From JANYJJ01 sp038241115 (GTDB lineage Bacteria > Pseudomonadota > Gammaproteobacteria > Burkholderiales > Burkholderiaceae_C): a DNA stretch of 10,318 nt. Position numbers and translations under genes: made by a program. Positions within the stretch are counted from its first letter, which is position 1, and each line of letters begins with the position of its first letter. The DNA lies in NCBI GenBank assembly GCA_038241115.1, contig JBBRGA010000123.1, positions 1-10,318 on the forward strand, in the 5' to 3' direction. Positions 1-8,365 of the stretch are shown piece by piece. A model generated the notes under the pieces. That model saw nothing but the letters and a program-made list of their open reading frames with translations, was not told the DNA's origin and made no database searches.

Positions 1-3000
1 CAAACCGAATTCGATGAGCCGTTGTTGCAGGAAGCCTGCAAGCTGGTGGATGAGCTCAACCGCCGCTGCCCGGTGGCGCCCGGGCAGACGCTGCGTTTCA
101 TAGTTTTGCACCGGCAACGCAGCTACAGCGCCAGCGAAGGCGCGTGGATCGGCTGGGAACGAAAGCGCGGCAAGCTGGAGCAACTGGTCGAGTTGATGGC
201 GCTGACCACGCCGTCGCTGTCATCGGCGCCGATGTCCGTGAATCCCATAGAGCCGATGTCATCGGCGCCCCTGTCGGCAACGACGGCAGCTGCCGATGCC
301 GCCAAGGGGACAGGCGCCGCCGGCCACTTCACCGATCTGGGCGAGTTGTCACGTCTGGCGCCGGGCACACCCTACTTGCTCACACTCGACAGCGACACCG
401 AACTGCCGCCCGGTCGCCTGCGCGAATTGGTGGGCATTGCGGCCCATCCCAGCAACCGTCCTCAACTGCACCCGAACGGCCTGCGCGTGCGCAGCGGCTA
501 CGGCATCATCCAGCCCCGCGTGGTCACGCCGCTGCCCTCGCCCCTGGAAGCCACGCCTTTTCACTGGCTGTTTGCCGGCCAGTGCGGCAACGACCCCTAC
601 ACCGCAGCCAGTTCCGAGGTTTATCAAGACCTGTTTGGTGAGGGCACCTTCAGCGGCAAGGGTTTGTTGAACGTGGCGGCCGTGCATGCGGTGCTCGGCC
701 GCCGCTTGCCCGAAAGTCAAGTGCTCAGCCACGACCTGTTGGAAGGCTCGCTGGCGCGCTGTGCGTCGGCCACCGACCTCACCGTGATGGAAGACGCGCC
801 TTTTCATGCCGACGTGGCCGCGTCGCGCCTGCACCGCTGGACCCGCGGCGACTGGCAACTGCTGCCGGTTCTTTTGCAGCCGCGCCGCTACCCGATGCGC
901 AGCATCAATCGCTGGAAGATGCTGGACAACCTGCGCCGCTCTTTGGTGTCGCCTGCCTGCCTGGCGTTGTGCGTGTTGATGTTGAGCGGCGGCATGGCCA
1001 CGCCCAAGGCCGTTCTGGCGCTGATCGTGGCGGCGTTTTGTGCCGGGCCTTTCATGGGCGCGCTGGCCGGGCTGGCACCCAGCCACGACGGCATCGCCAA
1101 GTGGTATTTCTACAGAAACGCGCTGATTGAAGTGGCCCGCGCTTTGGGCGGTGGCCTGTGGCATTTCAGCCAGTTGTTGGCGCACGCCTTGTCGTCGGGC
1201 GACGCGATCGCGCGTGCGCTTTGGCGCATGTGCGTCAGCCGCAAACTTTTGTTGCAGTGGACCACCGCCGCCGCGGCTCAAGCCGCCGCGCAAACCCAGC
1301 TGGCTGCCACGCTGCGTGCGCATGCATTGGCCAGCGTGCTGGCGCTTTTGCTGTGGGCGGCGTTGCTGTTCACCGACACGCCGCACCCGGTTTTGACCGC
1401 GCTGTTTTGCAGCCTGTGGGCGACGGCACCGCTGGGCACCTGGTGGGTCAGCAAAGTGCGCCGGCCGCAGGCCGTGAGCACGCTGACTGCCTCCGACAAA
1501 ACCAACCTGGAAGCCATCGCGCGCGCGAGTTGGCGCTTGTTTGAGCGCTGCGTCGGCCCCGAAGACAAGCACCTGCCGCCTGACAACCTGCAAACCGAGC
1601 CCAGCGACATGGTGGCGCACCGCACTTCGCCCACCAACATCGGCATGTACCTGCTCAGCGCTGCCTGCGCGCGCCAGTTTGGCTGGATAGGCACGCACGA
1701 CTTCTTGCAGCGGCTGCAGGCCACGCTGGCCACGCTCGACACCCTGGAGCGCTACCAGGGTCACTTCCTGAATTGGTACGACACCCAAACCGGCCTGCCG
1801 CTGATGCCGCGCTATGTCTCCACTGTGGACAGCGGCAACCTCAGCGGCCATTTGCTGGCGGTGGCGCAGGCATGTCGGGAATTTGCCGATGCATGCGACG
1901 CGTCGGACGACACCACGTCGGCTTGCAACTCGCCGGTCTGGCGCACACCACAGGCATCGATGTTGACCACGGCGGTGGAGTTGCGTGTGCTGGACGGCGC
2001 ATTGAGAGCGGTGTCGCTTCAGGACCTGAGCGAGCTGGAACTGGCCAACCTGCGCAACACGCTGACCGACGCCGCCGCCTGGCAACTCGACGACCACGTG
2101 GCCCTGCTGCGTTCGGCGGCTGTGGGTGCGGGGGGTGCGGCGGGTGCGGTGGATGCGGTAACTTCCGTCGCAACAGCCATCAGCCTGCGTGCCATGGCCG
2201 ACCGCTGTGAAGCCCTGGCCTGGCAACCCGATTTCAACTTTTTGTACCACCCGAGCCGGCGCTTGCTGCACTTGGGCTGGCGCGTCGACGAGCGCACGCT
2301 GGACAGCAGCTACTACGATTTGCTGGCTTCAGAGTCACGCTTGGCCAGCCTGATTGCGATCGCCAAAGCCGACGTGCCTGCCGCGCACTGGGGCGCGCTG
2401 GGTCGGCCGTTCCACGCCGTGGGCAGCACCGCCTCGCTGCGTTCGTGGTCGGGCTCGATGTTCGAGTACCTGATGCCGACTTTGACATTGGCCGAGCCTC
2501 CCGGCAGCGTGCTGCACAACGCTTGCCGCTCTGCGGTGACTGAGCAAATCACCTACGGCCGCATGCAGAAATTGCCATGGGGCATTTCCGAGTCGGCCTA
2601 TGCAGCACGCGACCAAACGCTGGCTTACCAGTACGCGCCGCAAGGCGTGCCGAAACTGGCACTGCGCCGCACACCGCCCGAGGACCAGGTGGTGGCCCCG
2701 TACGCCACCGCATTGGCGGCGATGGTGGTGCCGCACCTGGCAGTGAAGAATTTCGCCGCCATGGCCAAGCTCGGTGCGGCGGCGCGCTACGGCTTCATTG
2801 AATCGCTCGACTTTTCACCGTCGCGGGTTTCCGCCGCAGCCGAAGCGCAGATCCTCGCGCCGCCCGGTTCGGCCGCCACGACGGGTTCCGCAGTCAGCAC
2901 CCTTGAAGTCACCACAGCGACCGCCATCGCTGCGGCTCCGGCGTTCACGCCGGTGCACACCTTCATGGCCCACCACCAAGGCATGACCATCGTGGCCTTG

Positions 3001-6000
3001 GCCAATGTGCTGCTCGACTCGGCCGCGCAGCGTTGGGGCATGGCCCACCCCAAAATTCAGGCGATCGCGTCGCTGCTGCACGAGCGCCCGCCGCGCGAGG
3101 TGCCGTCCAGCCCCGACATTCCCTTGGGGCTTCCACAACAAGCCCTGCAGCGGCGCGCACCGGGCCTGCTGCGCGAAGTGCTGCCCGGCGAAAGCGCGCT
3201 CCCGCCGACTCACATGCTGGGCAACGGGCGCTACAGCGTCAGCCTTCGCGCAAATGGCGCTGGGCAAAGCCGGCGCCATGGCGTGGGCATCAACCGCTGG
3301 CGTGATGACGCTTTGCGCGACGGCTTGGGCAGCTTTTTTTATGTGCGCCGCCAAGCCGGCTCGGGGTCCAGGTCTTACGGTGGATCAGGGTCAGGGTTTG
3401 GATCGAGGTCAGGGTCAGGGTCAGGATTGGCGGCATCGATGTGGTCCATCACGCAGCATCCGGCACCCGACCCGGCGGCCCAGTACACCAGCATCTTCCA
3501 CACCGACCGCGTTTGTTTCGATGCGGCGTGGCCCGATTTGCGAGCCCACACGACGGTTTGGGTCAGCCCGGAAGATGACATCGAATTTCGGCGTGTCGAT
3601 CTGCACAACCAAAGCGACGAGGCCATTGAAATTGAGGTCATCAGCGCCTTTGAAGTGACGCTGGCCGACCAGCGCGCCGACGAAGCGCATCCCGCGTTTT
3701 CCAACTTTTTTGTCAGCGCCGAGTGGCGGCCTCAATGCAATGCGCTGGTGTTCGAACGCCGCCCTCGGCTGGAACATGAGCGCGGCCTGCGCATGGCCCA
3801 TTTTTTGGCGGACACAGAACTCACTGCGGCACTCGGTAACACCCTCGGCTATCGCGGGGCGCCCGACATGCCGACGAACGCGGTGTTGACGCGGTTGTGT
3901 GTGGAAACCGACCGCGCGCACTGGCAGGGCCGCAACCGCAGCGTCAGCCAGCCGCTGGGCTCGATACGCACCGTGCCCGGCCAGGGTGCAGAAGGCAACT
4001 CACCCACGGCGCAGGTGCTGAACACCGGCCTTGACCCGGTGTGCGTCATGAGCGTTCGCGTCCGTATCGCAGCCCGCAGCCAGGCGCGCCTGACCTTTGC
4101 CACGGCTGCCAGCGAAGACATGACCACGCTGAACGCCGTGGTCGACAAATACCGTCAGCCCACCAACGTGCAGCGCGCCTCGATGATGTCGGCCACGCTG
4201 ATGGGCATACGCCTGCGCAGCCTGCGTTTGAGCACCGAGAACTTCAGCGCCATCCAAAGCCTGACCACCGCCTTGGTGATGACGTTGGCCAGCCCGGAGC
4301 GGCTGTCATCCAAGTTGCCCCCGTCTTTGGGCACCGAGCCCAATTCGCGGCCTGTCGCGCTGCCGCCGGTGTATGACAAGCGCCTGCTGTGGCGCATGTC
4401 CATCTCGGGTGACCGGCCGATTATTTTGGTGTTTGCTGGCGCTGCCCAAGGCCTGGGTTTGCTGCGCACGCTGACGCAGGCGCTGCGACTGTGGTCGTGG
4501 GGGGGAGTGGCCTGCGACTTGGTGGTGGTGAATGCCGAGGCCGCGTCTTACCAGATGGCGCTGCACCGCGACATCGGCGCGATGCGCGACCGCCACGCCG
4601 CCGACAGCGCGGCCGATGCCCGCATGAACGAGGTGGCTGACGGGCACACCTTCGCGCCGTTGACCGCCATGCATCTGCTGCGCGCCGAAGAGGTCTCTGC
4701 CGGTGAGCTGAGCACGCTTCACGGCCTGGCGCGCATTGTTTTGCAAGCCGATGGCCGGCCATTGGTGCACCACCTGCAGGCGTGGACGCAGCAGCACGAG
4801 GCCGACCTGGAGGTTCGCAACAACACCTCGACCACGGCAGCACTGGTGGAACCAGGTTATGCGACAGAGCCGAGGCCAGCGCTCGCGCACCCCGTGGTCA
4901 GCCGGGGCCAGTTCGCCGCCAGTGACAGCGTGGATGCCGGCGCCTTCAGCTTCGATGTCAGCACGCGCCAACGTCCGCCGCGGCCGTGGATCAATGTGCT
5001 GGCCAACCCCGACTTTGGCTGCCACATTTCCGAAGCCGGTGGCGGCCACACCTGGGCATTGAACAGCCGCATGAACCAACTGACGGCATGGACCAACGAC
5101 CCGCTGAGCGACCCCGCCTCGGAGTGGCTGCTGCTGCAAGACCGGCGCAGTGACATCGTGTGGAGCGCCACGCCCGGCATCCACGCGGCGGCCGACGCGG
5201 TGTACCAAATCACGCACAGCCAGGGCAGCACGCGGATTCAGCACCAGCTTGGTGACAGACGCCTCGACAAACGAAGCGACGGACGAAGCGACGGCAGAAG
5301 CGACGGCAGAAGCGACAAACGCGGTGGCAGCAAGGCAGACCGCCGCACCGTCGACGCAGGCGCACCCGAATCATCCGTGGCGGCCACGCCAAGCGCCCCC
5401 AGCGCGCCCACCGCGATGGTCACCGTGACGTGGTGTGTGGACGCCCAAGACAGCGTCAAGCACATCACCGTTCACATCGTCAACCAGGGGTCGCGCAAGC
5501 TGCAATGGCGTCTGGCTGCAGGCGTGGAGTGGCTCATGGGCGCAGCACCTGCAGACCGGCGCACCGCGCACACCGAAAAGTTGCGCCTCGCTGCCAGCTC
5601 GAAAAACCCGGCGTCACCCAAAGGCCGCGCGCCCTACAACGCCTTGCTTTGCAGCCAGCGCGAACACAGCGGCGGTTTCGGCGCGGGCACTGCCTTTTTT
5701 GCGCTCGTGCCGCCCGAGAAGGCCGCCAGCAGCCTGAGCGCATTCAGCGCCTTCAACAGCGCACTGTTTGACAGCCCCGACGACGACACCGCCCCCATCG
5801 ACTGGACCTGCGACCGGCGTGAGTTCTACGACGCGCGCGGCCGCTTGGTGTTGCCCGATTACCTGGGCCATCGCAGCGGCGAGGGCCTCGACCCGTGCGC
5901 GGCCCTGTCGATCAACATCGACCTGGCACCCGGTGCCCAAAGCACGCACACCTTTTTGCTTGGCTACGTGGCCAATCCCAACCTCGACCCCCCCGCCGCC

Positions 6001-7734
6001 TCGAGTGACACGGCTGTGCGCAACGCGGTGGCGCGTGCCGTGCGCAAAACCACCGACACACGCCGCGAAGAGGTTCGCGCGCAGTGGCAGCAGTTGCTGC
6101 AGGCCACGCAGGTCAAAACGCCCGACCCCTTGTTCGACAACCTGGTGAACCACTGGCTGCTGTACCAGACTTTGTCGTGCCGCATGTGGGCCAAAGCGGG
6201 CTTCTACCAAGCCGGGGGTGCCAGTGGTTTCCGCGACCAACTGCAAGACGCGATGGCGCTGAGCTGGGCCGCGCCGCAACTGCTGCGCGAGCAAATTTTG
6301 CGCTGCGCTGCGCGTCAATATCCCGAAGGCGATGTGCAGCACTGGTGGCACTCGCCGGGCGGTGCCGGTGTGCGAACCCACTTCTCCGACGACCTGTTGT
6401 GGCTGCCATGGGCATGCGCGCATTACGTCAACACGGTCGGTGATGGGCAGGTGCTGGACGAGCCTGTGCACTTCATCGAGGGCGCACAAATTCCAGCGGG
6501 CGCCGAAGACATTTATGAAACACCCAGCGTCAGCGCGCAAAGCGCCAGCCTGTTCGAACACGCCGCGCGCAGCCTCGACCGAAGTCTGGCCGTGGGCGTG
6601 CACGGCCTGCCGTTGATGGGCAGCGGCGACTGGAACGACGGCATGAACCGCGTCGGCTCCGAGGGAAAAGGCGAGTCAGTTTGGCTGGCCTGGTTTTTGT
6701 GCAAATTGGTCGCCGACTTTTCGCCGATAGCGCGCTCGCGCGGCGAGGTCCAGCGCGCCGACAAATGGGATCAAGCCGCCGCGGCTTGGACACTGGCCCT
6801 GGAAGCCCAAGCCTGGGACGGGGCTTGGTACAAGCGAGCCTTCTTCGATGACGGATCGGCTCTGGGCAGCGCCGCCAACCCGGAGGCGCGCATCGACCTC
6901 ATTGCGCAGGCTTGGGCGGTGCTGTCGGGCAGCGCCAGCGCGCAGCGGCAGACAGCCGCCATGGACGCGGCGCACAGTCATCTGGTGGACCAGCGCAGCG
7001 GTTTGATTCACTTGCTGGACCCGCCGCTGCAGTCGGCCACACCGAGTGCCGGCTACATCCAGGCGTACCCGCCAGGGGTGCGCGAAAACGGCGGCCAGTA
7101 TTCGCACGGCGCGGTATGGGCGCTGATGGCGCAGGCCAAGCTGAACAGGCACAGGTGCCCACAAGACACGCCGGAAAAAGTAGCAAGCCCCTTGCAGGAG
7201 CCGACCCCTGCCGCTGCCGCTGTCGCTGCCGCTGCCGCTGTCAAGATTTCAGCGCAGCCCGGAAGCGACCTGCCCTACCTCTACTTCACCTACCTCAGCC
7301 CGGCGCATCGCGCGGCCAACACGCAGTGGGGCGCGGCCTACGAGCTGGAGCCTTATGTGATGGCGGGGGACGTGTACACACACGAACCCTTCGAGGGCCG
7401 AGGCGGCTGGAGTTGGTACACCGGCGCGGCAGCGTGGATGCACCGCGCCGCCGTCGAATCCATATTTGGACTGACGCTGAGTGCCACCGAACTGACGCTC
7501 AAGCCCTGCCTGCCGTCGCATTGGGACGAGGCCGAGATCTCGTTGACGCGCGATGGGCAAGTGCTGCGTTTTGTGCTGTGTCGCGCCAGCGCCGGGCAGT
7601 GGATGGCGGCGCACCCCGAAGCGCATGCACAAGAACTGGCGCCCGGCCACACCTTGCGCTGGGCCGACATGCTGCTGTCGAACGCACAGGCCAATGTCTC
7701 GAGGCGCTGTTTCGTCACCACGCTTGCGCGCTGA
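1..7734 (+). CDS. ndvB: Cyclic beta-1,2-glucan synthase (GT84 + GH94), 5'-partial
   Basis: The reading frame is open from base 1 to a TGA at 7732-7734, so the N-terminus lies outside the window; the TTG at 22 is not the real start. About 2577 residues are visible. Members of this family are inner-membrane enzymes that use UDP-glucose to prime, elongate and cyclise beta-1,2-glucan for the periplasm, with a GH94 part that trims chain length by phosphorolysis. Visible blocks in order: WIGWERKRGKL near 148-180; DSD acidic motif at 388-396; SHDLLEG at 727-747; RLHRW then GDWQ at 826-858 (QxxRW-like); hydrophobic segments at about 943-1075 and 1321-1455; glycoamylase-like block from HRTSPTNIG (1618) to MAHHQGM (2965-2985); GH94 N-terminal sugar-binding-type block from NGRYSV (about 3223); GFRDQLQD (6226 onward); GDWNDGMN at 6625-6648, holding the expected catalytic aspartate; PPGVRENGGQYSHG (7069-7110); GRGGWSWYTG (about 7399-7428). 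No frameshift is apparent. The visible part is long because of low-complexity insertions, listed separately. Identity is highly likely; the gene symbol is by family (ndvB/chvB). Confidence 0.95.
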   Translation, partial: QTEFDEPLLQEACKLVDELNRRCPVAPGQTLRFIVLHRQRSYSASEGAWIGWERKRGKLEQLVELMALTTPSLSSAPMSVNPIEPMSSAPLSATTAAADAAKGTGAAGHFTDLGELSRLAPGTPYLLTLDSDTELPPGRLRELVGIAAHPSNRPQLHPNGLRVRSGYGIIQPRVVTPLPSPLEATPFHWLFAGQCGNDPYTAASSEVYQDLFGEGTFSGKGLLNVAAVHAVLGRRLPESQVLSHDLLEGSLARCASATDLTVMEDAPFHADVAASRLHRWTRGDWQLLPVLLQPRRYPMRSINRWKMLDNLRRSLVSPACLALCVLMLSGGMATPKAVLALIVAAFCAGPFMGALAGLAPSHDGIAKWYFYRNALIEVARALGGGLWHFSQLLAHALSSGDAIARALWRMCVSRKLLLQWTTAAAAQAAAQTQLAATLRAHALASVLALLLWAALLFTDTPHPVLTALFCSLWATAPLGTWWVSKVRRPQAVSTLTASDKTNLEAIARASWRLFERCVGPEDKHLPPDNLQTEPSDMVAHRTSPTNIGMYLLSAACARQFGWIGTHDFLQRLQATLATLDTLERYQGHFLNWYDTQTGLPLMPRYVSTVDSGNLSGHLLAVAQACREFADACDASDDTTSACNSPVWRTPQASMLTTAVELRVLDGALRAVSLQDLSELELANLRNTLTDAAAWQLDDHVALLRSAAVGAGGAAGAVDAVTSVATAISLRAMADRCEALAWQPDFNFLYHPSRRLLHLGWRVDERTLDSSYYDLLASESRLASLIAIAKADVPAAHWGALGRPFHAVGSTASLRSWSGSMFEYLMPTLTLAEPPGSVLHNACRSAVTEQITYGRMQKLPWGISESAYAARDQTLAYQYAPQGVPKLALRRTPPEDQVVAPYATALAAMVVPHLAVKNFAAMAKLGAAARYGFIESLDFSPSRVSAAAEAQILAPPGSAATTGSAVSTLEVTTATAIAAAPAFTPVHTFMAHHQGMTIVALANVLLDSAAQRWGMAHPKIQAIASLLHERPPREVPSSPDIPLGLPQQALQRRAPGLLREVLPGESALPPTHMLGNGRYSVSLRANGAGQSRRHGVGINRWRDDALRDGLGSFFYVRRQAGSGSRSYGGSGSGFGSRSGSGSGLAASMWSITQHPAPDPAAQYTSIFHTDRVCFDAAWPDLRAHTTVWVSPEDDIEFRRVDLHNQSDEAIEIEVISAFEVTLADQRADEAHPAFSNFFVSAEWRPQCNALVFERRPRLEHERGLRMAHFLADTELTAALGNTLGYRGAPDMPTNAVLTRLCVETDRAHWQGRNRSVSQPLGSIRTVPGQGAEGNSPTAQVLNTGLDPVCVMSVRVRIAARSQARLTFATAASEDMTTLNAVVDKYRQPTNVQRASMMSATLMGIRLRSLRLSTENFSAIQSLTTALVMTLASPERLSSKLPPSLGTEPNSRPVALPPVYDKRLLWRMSISGDRPIILVFAGAAQGLGLLRTLTQALRLWSWGGVACDLVVVNAEAASYQMALHRDIGAMRDRHAADSAADARMNEVADGHTFAPLTAMHLLRAEEVSAGELSTLHGLARIVLQADGRPLVHHLQAWTQQHEADLEVRNNTSTTAALVEPGYATEPRPALAHPVVSRGQFAASDSVDAGAFSFDVSTRQRPPRPWINVLANPDFGCHISEAGGGHTWALNSRMNQLTAWTNDPLSDPASEWLLLQDRRSDIVWSATPGIHAAADAVYQITHSQGSTRIQHQLGDRRLDKRSDGRSDGRSDGRSDKRGGSKADRRTVDAGAPESSVAATPSAPSAPTAMVTVTWCVDAQDSVKHITVHIVNQGSRKLQWRLAAGVEWLMGAAPADRRTAHTEKLRLAASSKNPASPKGRAPYNALLCSQREHSGGFGAGTAFFALVPPEKAASSLSAFSAFNSALFDSPDDDTAPIDWTCDRREFYDARGRLVLPDYLGHRSGEGLDPCAALSINIDLAPGAQSTHTFLLGYVANPNLDPPAASSDTAVRNAVARAVRKTTDTRREEVRAQWQQLLQATQVKTPDPLFDNLVNHWLLYQTLSCRMWAKAGFYQAGGASGFRDQLQDAMALSWAAPQLLREQILRCAARQYPEGDVQHWWHSPGGAGVRTHFSDDLLWLPWACAHYVNTVGDGQVLDEPVHFIEGAQIPAGAEDIYETPSVSAQSASLFEHAARSLDRSLAVGVHGLPLMGSGDWNDGMNRVGSEGKGESVWLAWFLCKLVADFSPIARSRGEVQRADKWDQAAAAWTLALEAQAWDGAWYKRAFFDDGSALGSAANPEARIDLIAQAWAVLSGSASAQRQTAAMDAAHSHLVDQRSGLIHLLDPPLQSATPSAGYIQAYPPGVRENGGQYSHGAVWALMAQAKLNRHRCPQDTPEKVASPLQEPTPAAAAVAAAAAVKISAQPGSDLPYLYFTYLSPAHRAANTQWGAAYELEPYVMAGDVYTHEPFEGRGGWSWYTGAAAWMHRAAVESIFGLTLSATELTLKPCLPSHWDEAEISLTRDGQVLRFVLCRASAGQWMAAHPEAHAQELAPGHTLRWADMLLSNAQANVSRRCFVTTLAR
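202..333 (+). repeat. Low-complexity Ser/Ala/Pro insertion with 13-bp direct repeat in ndvB
   Basis: Between the WERKRGKLEQL block and the TDLGELSRL block, the protein runs through a Ser/Ala/Pro/Thr-rich stretch. The 13-bp sequence tgtcatcggcgcc occurs at 218-230 and again at 257-269, 39 bp (13 codons) apart and in frame, giving SSAP-type peptide repeats. It probably forms a flexible loop in the cytoplasmic glycosyltransferase part, just before the DSD motif. It is read directly from the sequence; the loop role is inference. Confidence 0.6.
2119..2160 (+). repeat. Gly/Ala-rich low-complexity stretch in ndvB
   Basis: A run of GGTGCG-like hexamers encodes a Gly/Ala/Val stretch (VGAGGAAGAVDAV). 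It sits between LLRSAA and TSVATAISLRAMADR, inside the region that precedes the glycoamylase-like core. It looks like a short hexamer expansion in a tolerant loop. No function is implied. Confidence 0.55.
3358..3429 (+). repeat. Gly/Ser-rich insertion built from GGGTCA-like hexamers in ndvB
   Basis: Right after the conserved SFFYVRR strand, the protein contains a Gly/Ser/Arg stretch of about 23 residues. At DNA level it is made of gggtca, ggatca and gggtcc hexamers. Its codons (GGG, TCA, GGA, AGG) differ from the GGC/AGC/CGC codons that dominate the rest of the gene. This suggests recent growth by hexamer slippage, not old coding sequence. The likely product is a flexible linker or loop in the sugar-binding-type block. 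Confidence 0.65.
5272..5319 (+). repeat. Four 12-bp tandem repeats encoding RSDG/RSDK in ndvB
   Basis: Four consecutive 12-bp units (consensus cgaagcgacggc, first codon varying between cga and aga) encode RSDG three times and then RSDK. They lie in a longer charged and Ala/Pro/Ser-rich insertion from about 5251 to 5415, between the HQLGDRRL block and the VTVTW strand of the second beta-sandwich-like part. The repeat keeps the reading frame. It probably forms a disordered, charge-alternating loop. Confidence 0.75.
7208..7242 (+). repeat. GCTGCC/GCTGTC hexamer repeat (poly-Ala/Val) in ndvB
   Basis: Hexamers gctgcc and gctgtc alternate and encode an alanine-rich run with two valines. The run follows a Pro/Thr stretch and precedes the block LPYLYFTYLSPAHR. 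It falls between the GGQYSHG motif region and the C-terminal part of the GH94 catalytic domain. It looks like a length-variable loop of microsatellite type. Confidence 0.6.
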
Positions 7735-7850
7735 AAAAACGTGTCGTCCGAACGCTTGCCTCACAGCCCGACGGGGCAATGTCCTACGTACTGCGGCGAC
7801 GCTCGCCGATGTTTTGCCGCTGGCATCTGCTTACATTGAATGGACTCGCC

Positions 7851-7865
7851 GACCGCACTGCGGTC
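7851..7865. promoter_or_regulatory. 15-bp palindrome in the ndvB / BON-gene gap
   Basis: The arms gaccgca (7851-7857) and tgcggtc (7859-7865) are perfectly complementary around one central base. The site is about 117 bp after the ndvB stop and 125 bp before the BON lipoprotein start, in a 255-bp gap where I see no convincing gene. It could be an operator for a dimeric regulator or a weak hairpin after ndvB. There is no T-run behind it, so it is not a standard intrinsic terminator. The function is unknown. Confidence 0.3.
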
Positions 7866-7977
7866 AAACCTAAAAGCACCGATTGACTGCTCCCAAGTGC
7901 GTGTTCTTCGTCTGTTCAACGTCATCACCCACCATCTGCATGTCAACGTCCAACCGACCGAGACAGGCTTAATTTTC

Positions 7978-7983
7978 AGGAGA
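7978..7983 (+). promoter_or_regulatory. Ribosome binding site of the BON lipoprotein gene
   Basis: The sequence aggaga lies 6 bases before the ATG at 7990. It decides that start over the in-frame ATG at 7840, which would add a tail with no signal peptide at the front. Confidence 0.75.
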
Positions 7984-7989
7984 CTTCAC

Positions 7990-8304
7990 ATGCTGATACG
8001 TCAAACTTTTGCAGCCGCTGTTGCGGCCATCGCCCTTCTCAGCGCCACTGGCTGCGCTGTGATTCGTGACCAGGAAACCGTCGGCGCGTATGTCGACGAC
8101 GCCACCATCACGACATCGATCAAGGCACGCTTTGTCGACAGCCCCGACGTCGCCGCGTCTTCCATCAAGGTCGAAACCTTGAACGGCACCGTGATGCTTT
8201 CGGGCTTTGCCAAGAACATCAACGAACGCTCGACTGCCGAGTCAATCGCACGCAAAGTCAGCGGCGTGAAATCGGTTCGCAACGAAGTTGTCGTTCGCCC
8301 TTGA
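7990..8304 (+). CDS. BON-domain envelope lipoprotein (OsmY-like)
   Basis: The product is 104 residues. It starts with a signal peptide: Arg4, a hydrophobic stretch from about 7 to 17, then LLSATGC with the candidate lipidated cysteine at residue 22. The -3 position is Ala, not the usual Leu, so the lipobox is acceptable but not ideal. The rest (about 35-104) is one BON domain: a DDATITTSIKARF helix, the strand pair IKVETLNGTVMLSGFA, then a helix and the ending VKSVRNEVVV. BON proteins are thought to bind membranes or phospholipid and are often induced by osmotic stress; OsmY has two such domains and this protein has one. The start is fixed by a good Shine-Dalgarno at 7978-7983. It precedes a csbD-like gene on the same strand. 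Family assignment is confident; lipidation and stress induction are inferred. Confidence 0.9.
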   Translation: MLIRQTFAAAVAAIALLSATGCAVIRDQETVGAYVDDATITTSIKARFVDSPDVAASSIKVETLNGTVMLSGFAKNINERSTAESIARKVSGVKSVRNEVVVRP

Positions 8305-8326
8305 CCGTTGAGTAAATGACCCAAGG

Positions 8327-8352
8327 ACCGACATCCCTTTTGGGATGTCGGT
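8327..8352 (+). terminator. Perfect 11-bp hairpin between the BON and csbD genes
   Basis: The arms accgacatccc (8327-8337) and gggatgtcggt (8342-8352) pair perfectly around a TTTT loop. The hairpin begins 22 bases after the BON stop and ends 13 bases before the Shine-Dalgarno of the csbD-like gene. The 3' side continues gccatttc, with no real U-tract, so full intrinsic termination is doubtful. It may act as a weak terminator, or as an mRNA 3'-end stabiliser that sets the ratio of the two products. Confidence 0.5.
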
Positions 8353-8365
8353 GCCATTTCAAAAG

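Noticed and set aside
349..2271. 640-codon open frame on the minus strand, opposite the glucan synthase
   Set aside because: It overlaps strongly conserved GT84 coding sequence. Its protein is rich in Arg, Gln, Gly and His without domain motifs, as expected for antisense frames in GC-rich genes.
4306..5244. 312-codon minus-strand open frame
   Set aside because: It is antisense to conserved parts of the GH94 region, has no recognisable domain, and its composition is typical of a shadow frame.
5614..6603. 329-codon minus-strand open frame
   Set aside because: It is antisense to the phosphorylase core that contains GFRDQLQD; no motifs and no clear start signal.
6912..7886. 324-codon plus-strand frame overlapping the end of the glucan synthase and the following gap
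   Set aside because: It is out of frame with clear conserved motifs of the real gene. Its tail in the gap shows no domain and has no good ribosome binding site.
7840..7989. N-terminal extension of the BON protein from an upstream ATG
   Set aside because: It would place the signal peptide and lipobox in mid-protein; the Shine-Dalgarno at 7978-7983 supports the start at 7990.
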